Notes under the pieces: model-generated
Told to the model about the DNA's origin: nothing
Database searches by the model: none
The model's input: the letters and a program-made list of their open reading frames with translations, nothing else
Position numbers and translations under genes: made by a program
Shown here: one piece after another, positions 1 to 8,466 of the stretch
How positions within the stretch are numbered: the first letter of the stretch is position 1
How the letters are laid out: each line of letters begins with the position of its first letter
NCBI GenBank assembly: GCA_963742345.1
Contig: CAVULO010000011.1
Location: forward strand, 124,001 to 188,000
From: Pseudolabrys sp963742345
Lineage (GTDB): Bacteria > Pseudomonadota > Alphaproteobacteria > Rhizobiales > Xanthobacteraceae
Direction of reading: 5' to 3'
DNA length: 64,000 nt

Positions 1-479
1 GCCGTGGTGCTATCCGGAACATCGACGACGCCGGTAGTGCCGCGGATGCCAAGGGTCGCGGTTGGGGTCGAAATCGTCATGTTGCCGGTCTTGGCCACGA
101 GGCTCGCGACAAACGCAACTGTGCCGCGCGCGATGTTGAACACGGCGGTATTGCCCTTGCCGCCCTCCTCATAGACGAATTCATTGACGACAATTTGCGC
201 ATTCGCGCTCAGGCTTAAGGTGGTCTCGTCGTCGAATGTAACGCCGAGCGAGGAGGTGGCGCCGGTCTCCAAGACGTCGTTTTTATAGATAGCGTCGCTA
301 ACGTGCAGCACGGAAGGCGGGACATTGCCGCGTACTACCGTCGCGATGCCTTGCAGTGTCGCGACCTGGCCCACCTGATTGTTGGCGTCCTGTTTTACGT
401 TCGTTTGATTTTGTGCACGTGCGACGAGTGGCCACGAAATCGCGCCGGCTAAAAGTGAGATAAACTTGCGGCGCTTCAT
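1..479 (-). CDS. FecR-domain secreted protein, N-terminal part
   Basis: This gene runs off the left edge, so only its first 159 codons are present. It starts at an ATG (477-479) behind a purine-rich AGGGGACAGGA stretch. The N-terminus MKRRKFISLLAGAISWPLVARA looks like a twin-arginine-type signal peptide cut after ARA. The mature part reads VGQVATLQGIATVVRG, a DDETTLSLSANAQIVVNEF segment and TPTATLGIRGTTG, the pattern of FecR-domain proteins with no membrane anchor. Such proteins are usually exported and of unknown role, unlike the anti-sigma FecR of iron uptake. The gene is divergent from the one at 692, and a FixK/FNR-type box lies between them. The exact role is unknown. Confidence 0.75.
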   Translation of the reverse strand, partial: MKRRKFISLLAGAISWPLVARAQNQTNVKQDANNQVGQVATLQGIATVVRGNVPPSVLHVSDAIYKNDVLETGATSSLGVTFDDETTLSLSANAQIVVNEFVYEEGGKGNTAVFNIARGTVAFVASLVAKTGNMTISTPTATLGIRGTTGVVDVPDSTT

Positions 480-582
480 TCCTGTCCCCTGACTTCGAAA
501 GGCTGTCGCAGCGGCTCAAACAGGGGATATTGGAACGGCCCCGCACCTGCGTTGTCAAAGCCAAAACTATAAATATAGTGTA

Positions 583-596
583 TTGATGTAGATCAA
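583..596. promoter_or_regulatory. FixK/FNR-type box TTGAT-N4-ATCAA
   Basis: TTGATGTAGATCAA is a perfect match to the Crp/Fnr-family oxygen-response half-sites TTGAT and ATCAA with four bases between. It lies in a divergent intergenic region, 103 bases before the FecR-domain start and 95 bases before the start at 692, so it could control either gene. Alphaproteobacterial FixK and FnrN proteins bind such sites under low oxygen. Control by oxygen here is inference. Confidence 0.6.
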
Positions 597-621
597 CGTG
601 TGGCTCACACAGGTATTGGCA

Positions 622-671
622 GACGTTACGCCAAAATTATTCAACATGTTTTATGTGCAAAATGTAACGTC
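622..671. repeat. Inverted repeat GACGTTAC...GTAACGTC upstream of 692
   Basis: GACGTTAC (622-629) and GTAACGTC (664-671) are perfect 8-base inverted arms 34 bases apart, in an AT-rich stretch just upstream of the start at 692. The second arm ends 20 bases before the start codon. It could be a two-site operator or the stem of a leader hairpin; nothing else identifies it. Confidence 0.35.
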
Positions 672-691
672 AGATTGAAAAGGCACGAACC

Positions 692-1129
692 ATGCGCACT
701 CAGTCGCTAATTGTTTTTTCAGGCGTCGTTGTGCTCATGGCTGCTTCCGCAGCTTTAGCGAAGGATGACGTCCTCCCTAAAATCGACCTTCAGAAACAAT
801 GCCGGTCTACTCAGAATGCGACCGATGCCTTGACTGGCACCAAAAACCCAAACGCTTTTGATTTGTGCATGAACAGCGAACAAAGCGCGCGCGAGAAGCT
901 TATCGAGCGCTGGGCGGCTATCTCGGCGGCTGACAAAGCGAGCTGCATTCATTCAACAGATTGGTCGCCAAGTTATTTCGAATGGCTTGGGTGCATTGAC
1001 ACAAGAATCTACGTGCGAACGATGCGGGCCGAGCACCCGAACCCTATGTCCACCTCTGTGCTGTGCCCGACGGTGAAATGGCAAGCGGATGGCTCGATCA
1101 CCAGCGTCGTCGCGTGCCAGCTGCGATAG
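692..1129 (+). CDS. Small secreted cysteine-rich protein of unknown function
   Basis: The 145-residue product has a clear Sec signal peptide (MRTQSLIVFSGVVVLMAASAALA, split here as MRTQSLIVFSG then VVVLMAASAALA) with cleavage after ALA. The mature protein has six cysteines (near residues 38, 59, 87, 101, 124 and 142), enough for three disulfides in the periplasm. No family is recognised with certainty; short six-cysteine exported proteins of this sort are frequent in Bradyrhizobium-type genomes as hypothetical proteins. The start follows an AAAAGG ribosome-binding stretch. The FixK/FNR-type box at 583-596 and the inverted repeat at 622-671 lie directly upstream, suggesting regulated expression. 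Confidence 0.75.
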   Translation: MRTQSLIVFSGVVVLMAASAALAKDDVLPKIDLQKQCRSTQNATDALTGTKNPNAFDLCMNSEQSAREKLIERWAAISAADKASCIHSTDWSPSYFEWLGCIDTRIYVRTMRAEHPNPMSTSVLCPTVKWQADGSITSVVACQLR

Positions 1130-1184
1130 CAATTGCAGAGCGCGTCCAAAGTGAGCCGGCGGAGCTGAGCGATTAGGCGCGCAG

Positions 1185-2246
1185 TCAAACTCCGAAAATT
1201 TTCGTGTAGCGCGCTTTGATCTCCTCGCTCTGCGCTTCCACCGCGGCTGGATCGCCCTTCATGGCCTTGATCGCGGAGAGTGGTGTCCGTCCGGGCCGAT
1301 CCTTCACCTGGGCGTGGAACGAGCGATGGGCGAAATCGATGAAGATCTGCTGACCTTCGACGCTGAACAAAAAGTGCTGGAACAGGCGTGCGGCGTTTGG
1401 ATTCGGCGCGCTGCGGAAGATGCCGGTCTCGACAATGATCTGCGGTGTCCCCTCGCTCGCATAGACAATCTCGACCGGCCGCCCTGCGTCCTTGTACAGC
1501 GCGAGACTGTAATCGTTCCCGTCCGCCTGCACGGCACGCTCGCCCGCCGCGATCTTCCTCGGCGGCTCAGCCGCCGACTGCACCTGCATGACCTTTTGTT
1601 GCGCCAGCTTTTCGAAGTACGACCAGCCGAGATCGCGCGATATCTGATAGGTGGCGGTCAGGATCGCACCGCTATAGCCGGGGTGACCCTTGACGATCTT
1701 GCCCTTCCATTTCGGATCGAGCAGGTCAGCGTAGCTTTTCGGCGCTTCCTCAGGCTTGACGAGGTCGGTGTTGTAACCAATCACCGAAAACCAGGCGCAC
1801 ACGGTCGCGCTCGTGCCGTCCGGATTGATGCGATCGGGCGGGAGATTTTTGGCGACCTCCTCGGGTACATACGGAGCGACCAGATCCTTGCGTTTCCAAA
1901 AAATGAAATGCGCCGGATCGGTGCTGCACACGAGATCGCACCCATTGATGCGGCTGTCCTGCTCCTGGTTGATCCGCTGAAATACTCGCTCGGCTCCTGA
2001 GCGTTCGACGCGCGCGGAAACGCCCGGATATTTTGCCTCGAATGCTCTGGCCAATTTCTCCGATACGTTGAGCTCGAGCGCGCTGTAGAATGCAATTTTA
2101 CCCTCTTTACGCGCCGCCTCGATCAAGGCTGGCGTCAAAGGGGTGGCCGCCGGAGCAGCCGCCCTGAGCGGCTGCGCGAAAACCGCGCCGCCGATTGCCG
2201 CAGCCGAAGTTTTCAGAACATCACGCCTGGAAAAATTCTTTTGCAT
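1185..2246 (-). CDS. Extracellular solute-binding protein, iron/Fbp-type, Tat-exported
   Basis: The reading frame is open further upstream, but the start is placed at the ATG at 2244-2246 because GGGGAGGGATCGC precedes it at the right distance and because it gives the Tat signal MQKNFSRRDVLKTSAAAIGG. The 353-residue product has the layout of family 1 extracellular solute-binding proteins of the AfuA/FbpA type: EGKIAFYSALE at the first strand, the DLVCSTDPAHFIFWK and AWFSVIGYNTDLV segments, then SYADLLDPKWKGKIV. It would bind a small ligand in the periplasm for an ABC importer. No permease or ATPase gene is adjacent, so the partner and ligand (iron, thiamine, polyol or other) are unknown. Confidence 0.8.
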   Translation of the reverse strand: MQKNFSRRDVLKTSAAAIGGAVFAQPLRAAAPAATPLTPALIEAARKEGKIAFYSALELNVSEKLARAFEAKYPGVSARVERSGAERVFQRINQEQDSRINGCDLVCSTDPAHFIFWKRKDLVAPYVPEEVAKNLPPDRINPDGTSATVCAWFSVIGYNTDLVKPEEAPKSYADLLDPKWKGKIVKGHPGYSGAILTATYQISRDLGWSYFEKLAQQKVMQVQSAAEPPRKIAAGERAVQADGNDYSLALYKDAGRPVEIVYASEGTPQIIVETGIFRSAPNPNAARLFQHFLFSVEGQQIFIDFAHRSFHAQVKDRPGRTPLSAIKAMKGDPAAVEAQSEEIKARYTKIFGV

Positions 2247-2343
2247 GCGATCCCTCCCCATTCTTCCCCGTCTTCGCGAGGGTGAGAATTTCTGCGGATG
2301 AAGTTCACGGTACGGACACCCATCGCTCCTTGGACTGAACTCA

Positions 2344-3327
2344 CTATCGCCAGTCGTCGATGATGTATAAGCCCGGCCGGCAGTAACCGGTATCGTTCCG
2401 TCTGTGCATGGCGACGCCCTGGATCTCGGTGCGAAAGCCGCGCGCAACAAGATGCTGATATGCCTCGTGCCGCGCCAGGTTCACGCCGGCCAACAGGCTT
2501 GACATTCCGACAGCCACGGCGAGCGCCTCGCAGGCATCCAGTAACCGCAGATAGTCCTGTTCAGCCGATGGCGTGTCGCGAACAGCGCCGAACTTGATGA
2601 AGCATGCACCTGCACCGGCCTCGCTGCATGGTCCGTAGTGACAGACAGCAAACGCCGCCAAGCCATTGGCACCTTGCACCAGCACCGTGTCGCCGAGATC
2701 CTGGGCGTGCACCGCACGAATCTCTTCAGACAGGTCGAGCCCCGGGTAGAGCGTGTCGGTCACGTCTTTGCTGGCACGCAGGGCCTCATCCTTCTCAGCG
2801 TCGCTCAATGCACTGTAACGCGACCAGCCCGTCATCGTCTGCGTCCGCGCAGTGGGCGCAGACATGATCGCGGTCAGAAAACGCGCATGGAAGCCGAACT
2901 TCTGATACAGGGCCACGTGCTTGGCGCTCTGCGCAAAGGTGAACAACCCGGAGTGCCTGGTCCCCCAGGCGTCGAATTGGTCCATTGTCGATGCGAGCAA
3001 TGCCTTGGCGATTCCATGCGCCTGGAGATCAGCACGCACTGTGATTGGGCCGAAGAAGCCGCAGCTTCCCCATTTTGTCGCAAAATTGGAGCCGACCAGC
3101 TGGCCATCAAGCGTTGCGCCGAGTGCCGCTACGTGGGGTGACCGCCAGCGGCCATAAACATAATCCCGATCGCTCCAGAACGTCTCCGGCTCTGGGGCAC
3201 CGAGAAACGTGCCAAAGGCCAGACGAAGGATTCGCTCGGCTTCCGGCAAATCGCGTTCAGCAAGTGGGCCTATCACAGGTTGACTAGCCGGTGAGCCGAC
3301 GCGCGCGCTGTTTGCAGTGGTCGGCAT
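2344..3327 (-). CDS. GNAT-family N-acetyltransferase
   Basis: The start is taken at the ATG at 3325-3327, behind GGGGGACGC, giving 327 residues; an ATG eight codons earlier lacks a site. The N-terminal half is a GNAT domain: PLAERDLPEAERILRLAFG at its beginning, then FFGPITVRADLQAHGIAKAL, which matches the acetyl-CoA-binding R/Q-x-x-G-x-A/G loop, and LYQKFGF near its end. The C-terminal half repeats a weaker acetyltransferase-like fold ending in HLVARGFRTEIQGVAMHR. It should transfer an acetyl group to a small molecule or protein, but the substrate cannot be told. It lies just upstream of the solute-binding protein gene on the same strand, 97 bases away. Confidence 0.75.
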   Translation of the reverse strand: MPTTANSARVGSPASQPVIGPLAERDLPEAERILRLAFGTFLGAPEPETFWSDRDYVYGRWRSPHVAALGATLDGQLVGSNFATKWGSCGFFGPITVRADLQAHGIAKALLASTMDQFDAWGTRHSGLFTFAQSAKHVALYQKFGFHARFLTAIMSAPTARTQTMTGWSRYSALSDAEKDEALRASKDVTDTLYPGLDLSEEIRAVHAQDLGDTVLVQGANGLAAFAVCHYGPCSEAGAGACFIKFGAVRDTPSAEQDYLRLLDACEALAVAVGMSSLLAGVNLARHEAYQHLVARGFRTEIQGVAMHRRNDTGYCRPGLYIIDDWR

Positions 3328-3439
3328 GCGTCCCCCAGTCGTAACCGGCATTCTGCCAGAAACCTGCCAGTATTATTTTGCCTCGCATTGGCGTTGCGGA
3401 CAATCGCGAACTGGGCTCAAAGGGTTTCGACGATCGCAG

Positions 3440-4450
3440 TCAATCGGCTGCCAATATGATGGGCGTTTTGCCGGTTGCGTCGGGGACAATGCTCGGCGTG
3501 TGCTCTGGAAGGCTGACGCTCAATTTGCAGACGAGCCCGGTTGGTTCAAAAGCCGCCTCGACTGTCCCGCCGAACTGCTCCAGCGACTTTAAGAATAGTC
3601 GCGTTCCAAATCCTCGATGGGTTGGGGTGGCAACCGCGGGTCCACCGCTTTCACGCCAATCCAGGGTTAATCGTGCGTCCGAAATCGACCAGTCGATTGC
3701 CAGTTTGCCGGCCGAACTCGACAAGGCCCCATATTTTGCAGCGTTAGTGGCGAGTTCATGAACCAGCAACGCCATCGTCAAAGCCAGCTTCGGGGACAGG
3801 AGATAATCCGGCCCTTCCATCGAAACTCGCGATACTTCATAGGGCCGAAGTTCCGCCGAAAGAATGTCGCGAATGCGAGCCCCTTGTCCCTGAGTTGCAA
3901 CAATTAGGTCGTCGGTGGCCATAAGCGCACTTAGAGAGTTTAAAATTTCATCCTTCGCTTGCGGATGTTCGCGAAGCCGAAAACGTACGATGGCCTGGAC
4001 TGTAGCCAGTTTGTTTTTCAGACGGTGTGCGAGCTCCTCGACGGCCAGCTTACGGAACTTCTCCTCGTCTTCGAAACGCTTGGTAAGTTTGCGATAGTGA
4101 TCTGCCGCCCACACGATGAGCAAAGAGGCAAACACAAAGCTCAGTACGCTGATTGCTTGTCCGGTGCTCAAAGAGGAAAACGCGAAATACGGAGGCAGGA
4201 ACGCCCACCAGCTAATAAATCCACCTAATAGAGTGGCAAATATGCCAGCTCCTGCTCCGCCAAAGAGGGCCGCAAGAAGCACAGCAGGGTAGTAAGTCGC
4301 AAAACCCTGAACGTCGTCGGTGATCAGTCCAAGCCCCCAGCGTATAAGGCTGGCAATAATGACAAAGAGTATCGCCAAGACATACGCCTCGGCAGACCCG
4401 GCCCGAACGCGGGTCCAGTTCACACGATATCGACTACCGGACGTACTCAA
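3440..4450 (-). CDS. HWE/HisKA_2 sensor histidine kinase with DUF4118 membrane domain
   Basis: The start appears to be a TTG at 4448-4450 behind AGAGGTG, since no ATG precedes the first membrane segment. Residues about 22-125 form four membrane helices of the DUF4118 (KdpD-like) kind. A short linker leads to the kinase: the phospho-accepting histidine is in EELAHRLKNKLATVQAIV, the N-box is LVHELATNAAKYGALS, and GFGTRLFLKSL is the ATP-binding glycine box. The HRxKN H-box and this N-box are typical of HWE/HisKA_2 kinases common in Hyphomicrobiales, often tied to general stress response or light sensing. No response regulator is adjacent. The gene diverges from the flavoprotein gene at 4538. Confidence 0.85.
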   Translation of the reverse strand: MSTSGSRYRVNWTRVRAGSAEAYVLAILFVIIASLIRWGLGLITDDVQGFATYYPAVLLAALFGGAGAGIFATLLGGFISWWAFLPPYFAFSSLSTGQAISVLSFVFASLLIVWAADHYRKLTKRFEDEEKFRKLAVEELAHRLKNKLATVQAIVRFRLREHPQAKDEILNSLSALMATDDLIVATQGQGARIRDILSAELRPYEVSRVSMEGPDYLLSPKLALTMALLVHELATNAAKYGALSSSAGKLAIDWSISDARLTLDWRESGGPAVATPTHRGFGTRLFLKSLEQFGGTVEAAFEPTGLVCKLSVSLPEHTPSIVPDATGKTPIILAAD

Positions 4451-4537
4451 ACGGTCACCTCTTCCGGTTTTTAGTATAAACGAATTAACGGCGGATCGCG
4501 TTGTGAATTATCGATAAAAAGGCAAACTCGCCGGTTC

Positions 4538-5938
4538 ATGAGCCAAACACCCGGTAATTTGATCGTCGTCGGCCAGGGTGCCGCGGAACTCGCCGCCGCT
4601 GTGGCGGCTGCCGAGGTGGCGCGCGCCAGCAGCCAGCCGATCAAGGTAACGCTCGTTGACAAGGCCGATGAACGTGAAGCCGGTGGAAATACCCGCTGGT
4701 CGCCTTCGTACATGCGCATGGCTTCGCAGGCCCATATGGAGCCCACGTTCGTGGACGACATGCGCAAGGCGACTAACTTTCAAGGTGACGAAACCTATTT
4801 CGCGCGGTTAGCCGCGGACGCGCCGGCGACAGTCGCGTGGATCGCATCGCACGGCATCGAATTTATTCAGCCGACGTATTACCTGGCGAAAGGCCCGCCC
4901 CGCATTCAGCCGTCCGGCGGCGGCCCGGCCGTCGTCAGTAACCTGACACACGCCGCCCGGCAGGCAGGTGTCACGTTCCGCTTCGGCTGCGCAGTTCGCG
5001 AAATTGTCACCGACAATGGTCGTATCACCGGCCTCGCCGTCGAGCAGGGCAGTGCGCGTGAAATAGTGCCCGCGGATGCCGCGGTGCTGGCTTGCGGCGG
5101 CTTTCAGGGCGACAGCAAGATGATGAGCACGCATTTCGGAGATCGCGCCGCCACCATGCGCATGATTTCTCCAGGCACCCATTTCAATTCTGGCGACGGC
5201 ATACGCATGGCCAAGGAACTCGGCGCCGATCTTTCAGGCGATTGGAATGGAATGCACGCCGAGCCGATCGATGCTCGCAGCAAGAATTCTGCACCGGTTG
5301 TGCTGGTCTATCCTTACGGCATCGTGGTCGACAAAAACGGCCATCGCTTTTTCGACGAAGGCGGCGGGCTCGTGCACGAAACCTGGGAGTGGTTCGCGCG
5401 CAGCATACACTTCAATTTGCCGGGTTCGATGGCGTATGCGATTCTTGATGCCCGGCTGTTCGAGATTGCGGATTATCAGCGTGCCATCCGTTCCGAGGTG
5501 CCGCCAGTTCGTGCAAGCACCCTGACTGGGTTGGCAGAACTCACCGGGATAGATGCCCGCAATCTTGCCGATACCGTCGCAGCCTACAACGCCGCTTGCT
5601 CGGGTGATGCGAGCAAGTTCGACGCGACGCGCTGCGACGGGCTTGCGGCAGCACAAGGGCTGCAGCCACCGAAATCGAACTGGGCGCGCGCTATCAGTAT
5701 ACCGCCCTTTTTAGCCTACCCACTGATCGGCGCCATTGCGTACACCTTCGGTGGCGTTGCAACGGACAACCGCGCGCGCGTGTTGCGCAATGGAACTCCG
5801 ATCCTCGGCCTGTTCGCCGCCGGCGAGATGACCGGGCATTTTTATGCGACCGCACCGAACGCGGTATCGATGTTAAGGGCCCTGGTTTTCGGCAGGATCG
5901 CAGGCCTCGAAGCGGCCGAACATTTGAGCAGGCGGTAA
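4538..5938 (+). CDS. FAD-dependent dehydrogenase, TcuA/fumarate reductase flavoprotein-like
   Basis: The 466-residue protein belongs to the FAD_binding_2 family of succinate/fumarate and tricarballylate (TcuA) dehydrogenases. The dinucleotide-binding start is LIVVGQGAAELAAAVAAAE, in which the third glycine of the usual motif is replaced, as in TcuA-type proteins. GGNTRWSPSYMRM, VLACGGFQGD, GDGIRMAKELGA and the C-terminal GGVATDNRARVL...GLFAAGEMTG segments complete the FAD and active-site framework. It probably oxidises or reduces a small carboxylic acid in the cytoplasm; the electron partner is unknown. No TcuB-type partner gene is adjacent. The MBL-rhodanese gene follows 43 bases later on the same strand and may be co-transcribed. 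Confidence 0.75.
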   Translation: MSQTPGNLIVVGQGAAELAAAVAAAEVARASSQPIKVTLVDKADEREAGGNTRWSPSYMRMASQAHMEPTFVDDMRKATNFQGDETYFARLAADAPATVAWIASHGIEFIQPTYYLAKGPPRIQPSGGGPAVVSNLTHAARQAGVTFRFGCAVREIVTDNGRITGLAVEQGSAREIVPADAAVLACGGFQGDSKMMSTHFGDRAATMRMISPGTHFNSGDGIRMAKELGADLSGDWNGMHAEPIDARSKNSAPVVLVYPYGIVVDKNGHRFFDEGGGLVHETWEWFARSIHFNLPGSMAYAILDARLFEIADYQRAIRSEVPPVRASTLTGLAELTGIDARNLADTVAAYNAACSGDASKFDATRCDGLAAAQGLQPPKSNWARAISIPPFLAYPLIGAIAYTFGGVATDNRARVLRNGTPILGLFAAGEMTGHFYATAPNAVSMLRALVFGRIAGLEAAEHLSRR

Positions 5939-5981
5939 ATTCGCGCTATTTGGTATACTCGGCAGGGCAAAGGGCGCCGCC

Positions 5982-7019
5982 ATGATTTTCCGTCAGCTGT
6001 TTGATCAGGTGTCCGGAACCTACTCCTACCTGCTCGCCAGCCGGCCGGGCGGCGAAGCGCTGATCATCGATCCGGTGCTGGAGAAAGTCGATCGCTATCT
6101 CCAGTTGGTGAAGGAACTGGATCTCAAGCTGGTCAAAGCGGTCGACACCCACTTGCACGCCGATCACGTTACCGGGCTTGGTGCATTGCGCGACCGCACT
6201 CATTGCATCACCGTCATGGGCGAGCAGACCAAAGCCGACGTCGTTTCGATGCGGCTCGCCGAAGGCGACAGGCTCACCATCGAAGGCGTGAGCCTCGATG
6301 TACTCTATACACCCGGCCACACCGACGATTCCTATTCCTTCGTCATGGGCGACCGCGTCTTCACCGGCGACACTTTATTGATCCGCGGCACCGGCCGCAC
6401 CGATTTTCAGAACGGCGATGCGCGCCAGCAATACGAGTCGCTCTTTGGCAAGTTGCTGCGGTTGCCGGAAGAGACACTGGTCTTCCCGGCACATGACTAC
6501 AAAGGCGAGACGGTAAGCACGATCGGCGAGGAGAAGCGCTTCAACCCGCGCCTGAAGGTGAAGTCGGTGGACGAATACGTCGAGTTAATGAACAATTTGA
6601 AGCTGCCAAATCCGAAGATGATGGATGTCGCCGTACCCGCCAATATGCACGTTGGCTTGCATCAGGAGGAAGTTGCCAGGCGCGGCTGGGCGCTCACCGT
6701 GGGCCAGGCCAAAGCGCTTATCGGCGCGCCCGGCATTGCGCTCATCGATCTGCGCGAACAAAGCGAACGCGACAAGCATGGTCTCATTCCGGGCTCGCTC
6801 CACCTGCCCTATCCCAATCTGCCGGAAAACATCTCGCGTGGCGGCGTCCTGCATGAGTTAGCCACCGCGACCAACAAACGGCTCGTGTTTTATTGTGCCT
6901 TCGGCGAGCGTTCGGCAATGGCCGTGCAGGCAGCGCAGGACGCGGGGATCACCACAGCCTGTCACATCGAGGGCGGCCTCGATGCCTGGAAGAAGGCGGG
7001 TGGGCCACTCGCGCGCTGA
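5982..7019 (+). CDS. Persulfide dioxygenase-like MBL hydrolase fused to rhodanese
   Basis: Residues 1 to about 235 are a metallo-beta-lactamase fold with the metal ligands THLHADH, YTPGHTDDSYSF, FTGDTLLIRG and FPAHDYKG, as in ETHE1/SdoA persulfide dioxygenases. Residues about 236-345 are a rhodanese domain with IALIDLREQSERDKHG and the catalytic cysteine in FYCAFGERSAMAVQ. ETHE1-type enzymes oxidise glutathione persulfide to sulfite in the cytoplasm, and fused rhodaneses move sulfur between thiols and sulfite. The fusion therefore suggests sulfide detoxification. The start follows AAAGGGCGCCGCC. The glyoxalase II family is a less likely alternative because of the rhodanese fusion and the GTGRTDFQNGD segment. 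Confidence 0.85.
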   Translation: MIFRQLFDQVSGTYSYLLASRPGGEALIIDPVLEKVDRYLQLVKELDLKLVKAVDTHLHADHVTGLGALRDRTHCITVMGEQTKADVVSMRLAEGDRLTIEGVSLDVLYTPGHTDDSYSFVMGDRVFTGDTLLIRGTGRTDFQNGDARQQYESLFGKLLRLPEETLVFPAHDYKGETVSTIGEEKRFNPRLKVKSVDEYVELMNNLKLPNPKMMDVAVPANMHVGLHQEEVARRGWALTVGQAKALIGAPGIALIDLREQSERDKHGLIPGSLHLPYPNLPENISRGGVLHELATATNKRLVFYCAFGERSAMAVQAAQDAGITTACHIEGGLDAWKKAGGPLAR

Positions 7020-7067
7020 TCGGCGATAGACAGGCCATAAACGTTTGCCTTGCGCGTTTATGCGCGC

Positions 7068-7449
7068 TCAGCGTACAGCCTGATCGCTTGTACGTGCACC
7101 ACCGGCGGCGCCCGGCATCGTTTTGCACTTCTTGTCGGCGGCGGTCTTGCGCATTTGCTCCATTTCGCCGCGCAGTTGGAAATATTCCGGCCGGTAGGCC
7201 AGATTGCTCGCCACCTCTCCACCCGAGCCCGTGCCTGCCTTTGCCATGAGCAGCTCAAGTTCATGCTGGCGATCGAAGTTCGTTTGCGCCGCGGTGGCCA
7301 GCTCGTTGCAGTTGAACAAAACGTACTTCTCCGGCTCGACGAAAAGGCGGCTGGCGGTCTCCCCCGAAACGCAACCGCAAAGCGCCGAGGCCGCAAGTGC
7401 GGCAAGTGCGGCGATCAGAATTCCGGCATAGACGGTAGCCAGCCATCAT
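7068..7449 (-). CDS. Small putative lipoprotein, frame-broken
   Basis: An ATG at 7447-7449 follows AGGTCCTCG. Two codons later the frame must shift by one extra base (in GGCTGGCTACC) to continue as ATVYAGILIAALAALAASALCGC, a hydrophobic signal ending in a lipobox-like LCGC. The rest (LFVEPEKYVLFNCNELA... to KKCKTMPGAAG) is a hydrophilic domain with a conserved-looking pair of cysteines. The span of 382 bases is three times 127 plus one, as expected for a single inserted base. Without the shift only a TTG-started fragment at 7319 is open. It resembles unnamed exported proteins of Bradyrhizobium relatives; its function is unknown. Confidence 0.5.
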
Positions 7450-7507
7450 CGAGGACCTATCGCATGATTCTGGCATTGGTGCGGACGCCGGTTTACGAGG
7501 CGATTGT

Positions 7508-8239
7508 TTACGGCCTTGCAGGAGCTTGCCGAAGAACCCGGTCCAGTTCGGCGGCAATGGCTACCGCCGCCGGGGTATCGGAATGTACGCAGACGGTTGT
7601 CGCTTTGACAGGGATGTCCTTACCCGCCGTTGTGGTGACAACATGATCTCTCATCATCCGCAGAACTCTTTTTGAGGCTTTAGCCGGATCGACGGCATCG
7701 TGGACACGGCTGAGAATCAAATTGCCGGCCTCATCGTATTCAAGGTCGGCATAAAATTCCGGGATGAATTCGATGCCCTTGTCCCTGTAAGCGGTTTCGT
7801 GTGCCGTAAAGGCCATCCCGAGAATTGGTACTCCGTATGGGAGAACGGCATCGGCAATCGCCGCCGCGATTTTTTCGTCACGAGCAGCCATGCCATACAG
7901 CGCGCCATGCGGCTTGACGTGGTTGAGCGTAACGCCTTCGGCATCAAGAAATGCCTTGAGCGCGCCAACTTGGTACGTCACGAGATCAGTCACTTCCGTC
8001 GGTGAAATGACCATGGCCCTTCGGCCAAAGCCCTGGAGATCCGGCAGCGATGGGTGTGCGCCGACTTTGACAGCGTGCTTTTTCGCAAGACGAACCGTTG
8101 CCCGCATCGTTGTCGGGTCGGACGCATGGAAACCGCACGCGACATTTGCGAGGTCGATGTGAGGCATCATCGCCGCATCATCACCGAGCCGGTATAATCC
8201 AAATCCCTCGCCCATATCGCAGTTGATCGTCAGTCGCAT
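7508..8239 (-). CDS. pxpA: 5-oxoprolinase subunit PxpA (LamB/YcsF family)
   Basis: The start is placed at the ATG at 8237-8239, which gives the family's typical opening MRLTINCDMGEGFG; longer forms would run into the tRNA gene. The 243-residue product shows IDLANVACGFHASDP, VGAHPSLPDLQGFGRR, LNHVKPHGALYGMAARD and TVCVHSDTP, all conserved in LamB/YcsF proteins. PxpA works with PxpB and PxpC as ATP-dependent 5-oxoprolinase, cleaving 5-oxoproline to glutamate in the cytoplasm. No pxpB or pxpC gene is adjacent, so its partners must lie elsewhere. Length matches the family. Confidence 0.9.
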   Translation of the reverse strand: MRLTINCDMGEGFGLYRLGDDAAMMPHIDLANVACGFHASDPTTMRATVRLAKKHAVKVGAHPSLPDLQGFGRRAMVISPTEVTDLVTYQVGALKAFLDAEGVTLNHVKPHGALYGMAARDEKIAAAIADAVLPYGVPILGMAFTAHETAYRDKGIEFIPEFYADLEYDEAGNLILSRVHDAVDPAKASKRVLRMMRDHVVTTTAGKDIPVKATTVCVHSDTPAAVAIAAELDRVLRQAPARP

Positions 8240-8321
8240 GTGCAAGACCTGTATCGTCACTCGATGACTTGAGTCGATAACCTGGGCGTCCTTGAAAATA
8301 ATGTTGAGACGTTGAACTGGT

Positions 8322-8407
8322 TGGTGCGGACGCCGGGACTCGAACCCGGACGGCAATTATGCCAAGGGATTTTAAGTCCCTTGCGTCTACCATTCCGCCA
8401 CGTCCGC
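8322..8407 (-). tRNA. tRNA-Leu, anticodon UAA
   Basis: On the minus strand the acceptor stem GCGGACG pairs with CGTCCGC, and the 3' end carries an encoded CCA (8322-8324). The anticodon arm is AGGGA-CTTAAAA-TCCCT, giving anticodon TAA, which reads leucine UUA. The T arm GTTCGAGTC and a long variable arm (TGGCATAATTGCCG) are as expected for a type II leucine tRNA. It lies between pxpA and the cupin gene, all on the minus strand. Confidence 0.97.
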
Positions 8408-8466
8408 GTGGCATTTTACTCACCGCGCCGGCGCGCGGCGGTGAGCACACGCGGCGGCGATTCAAA

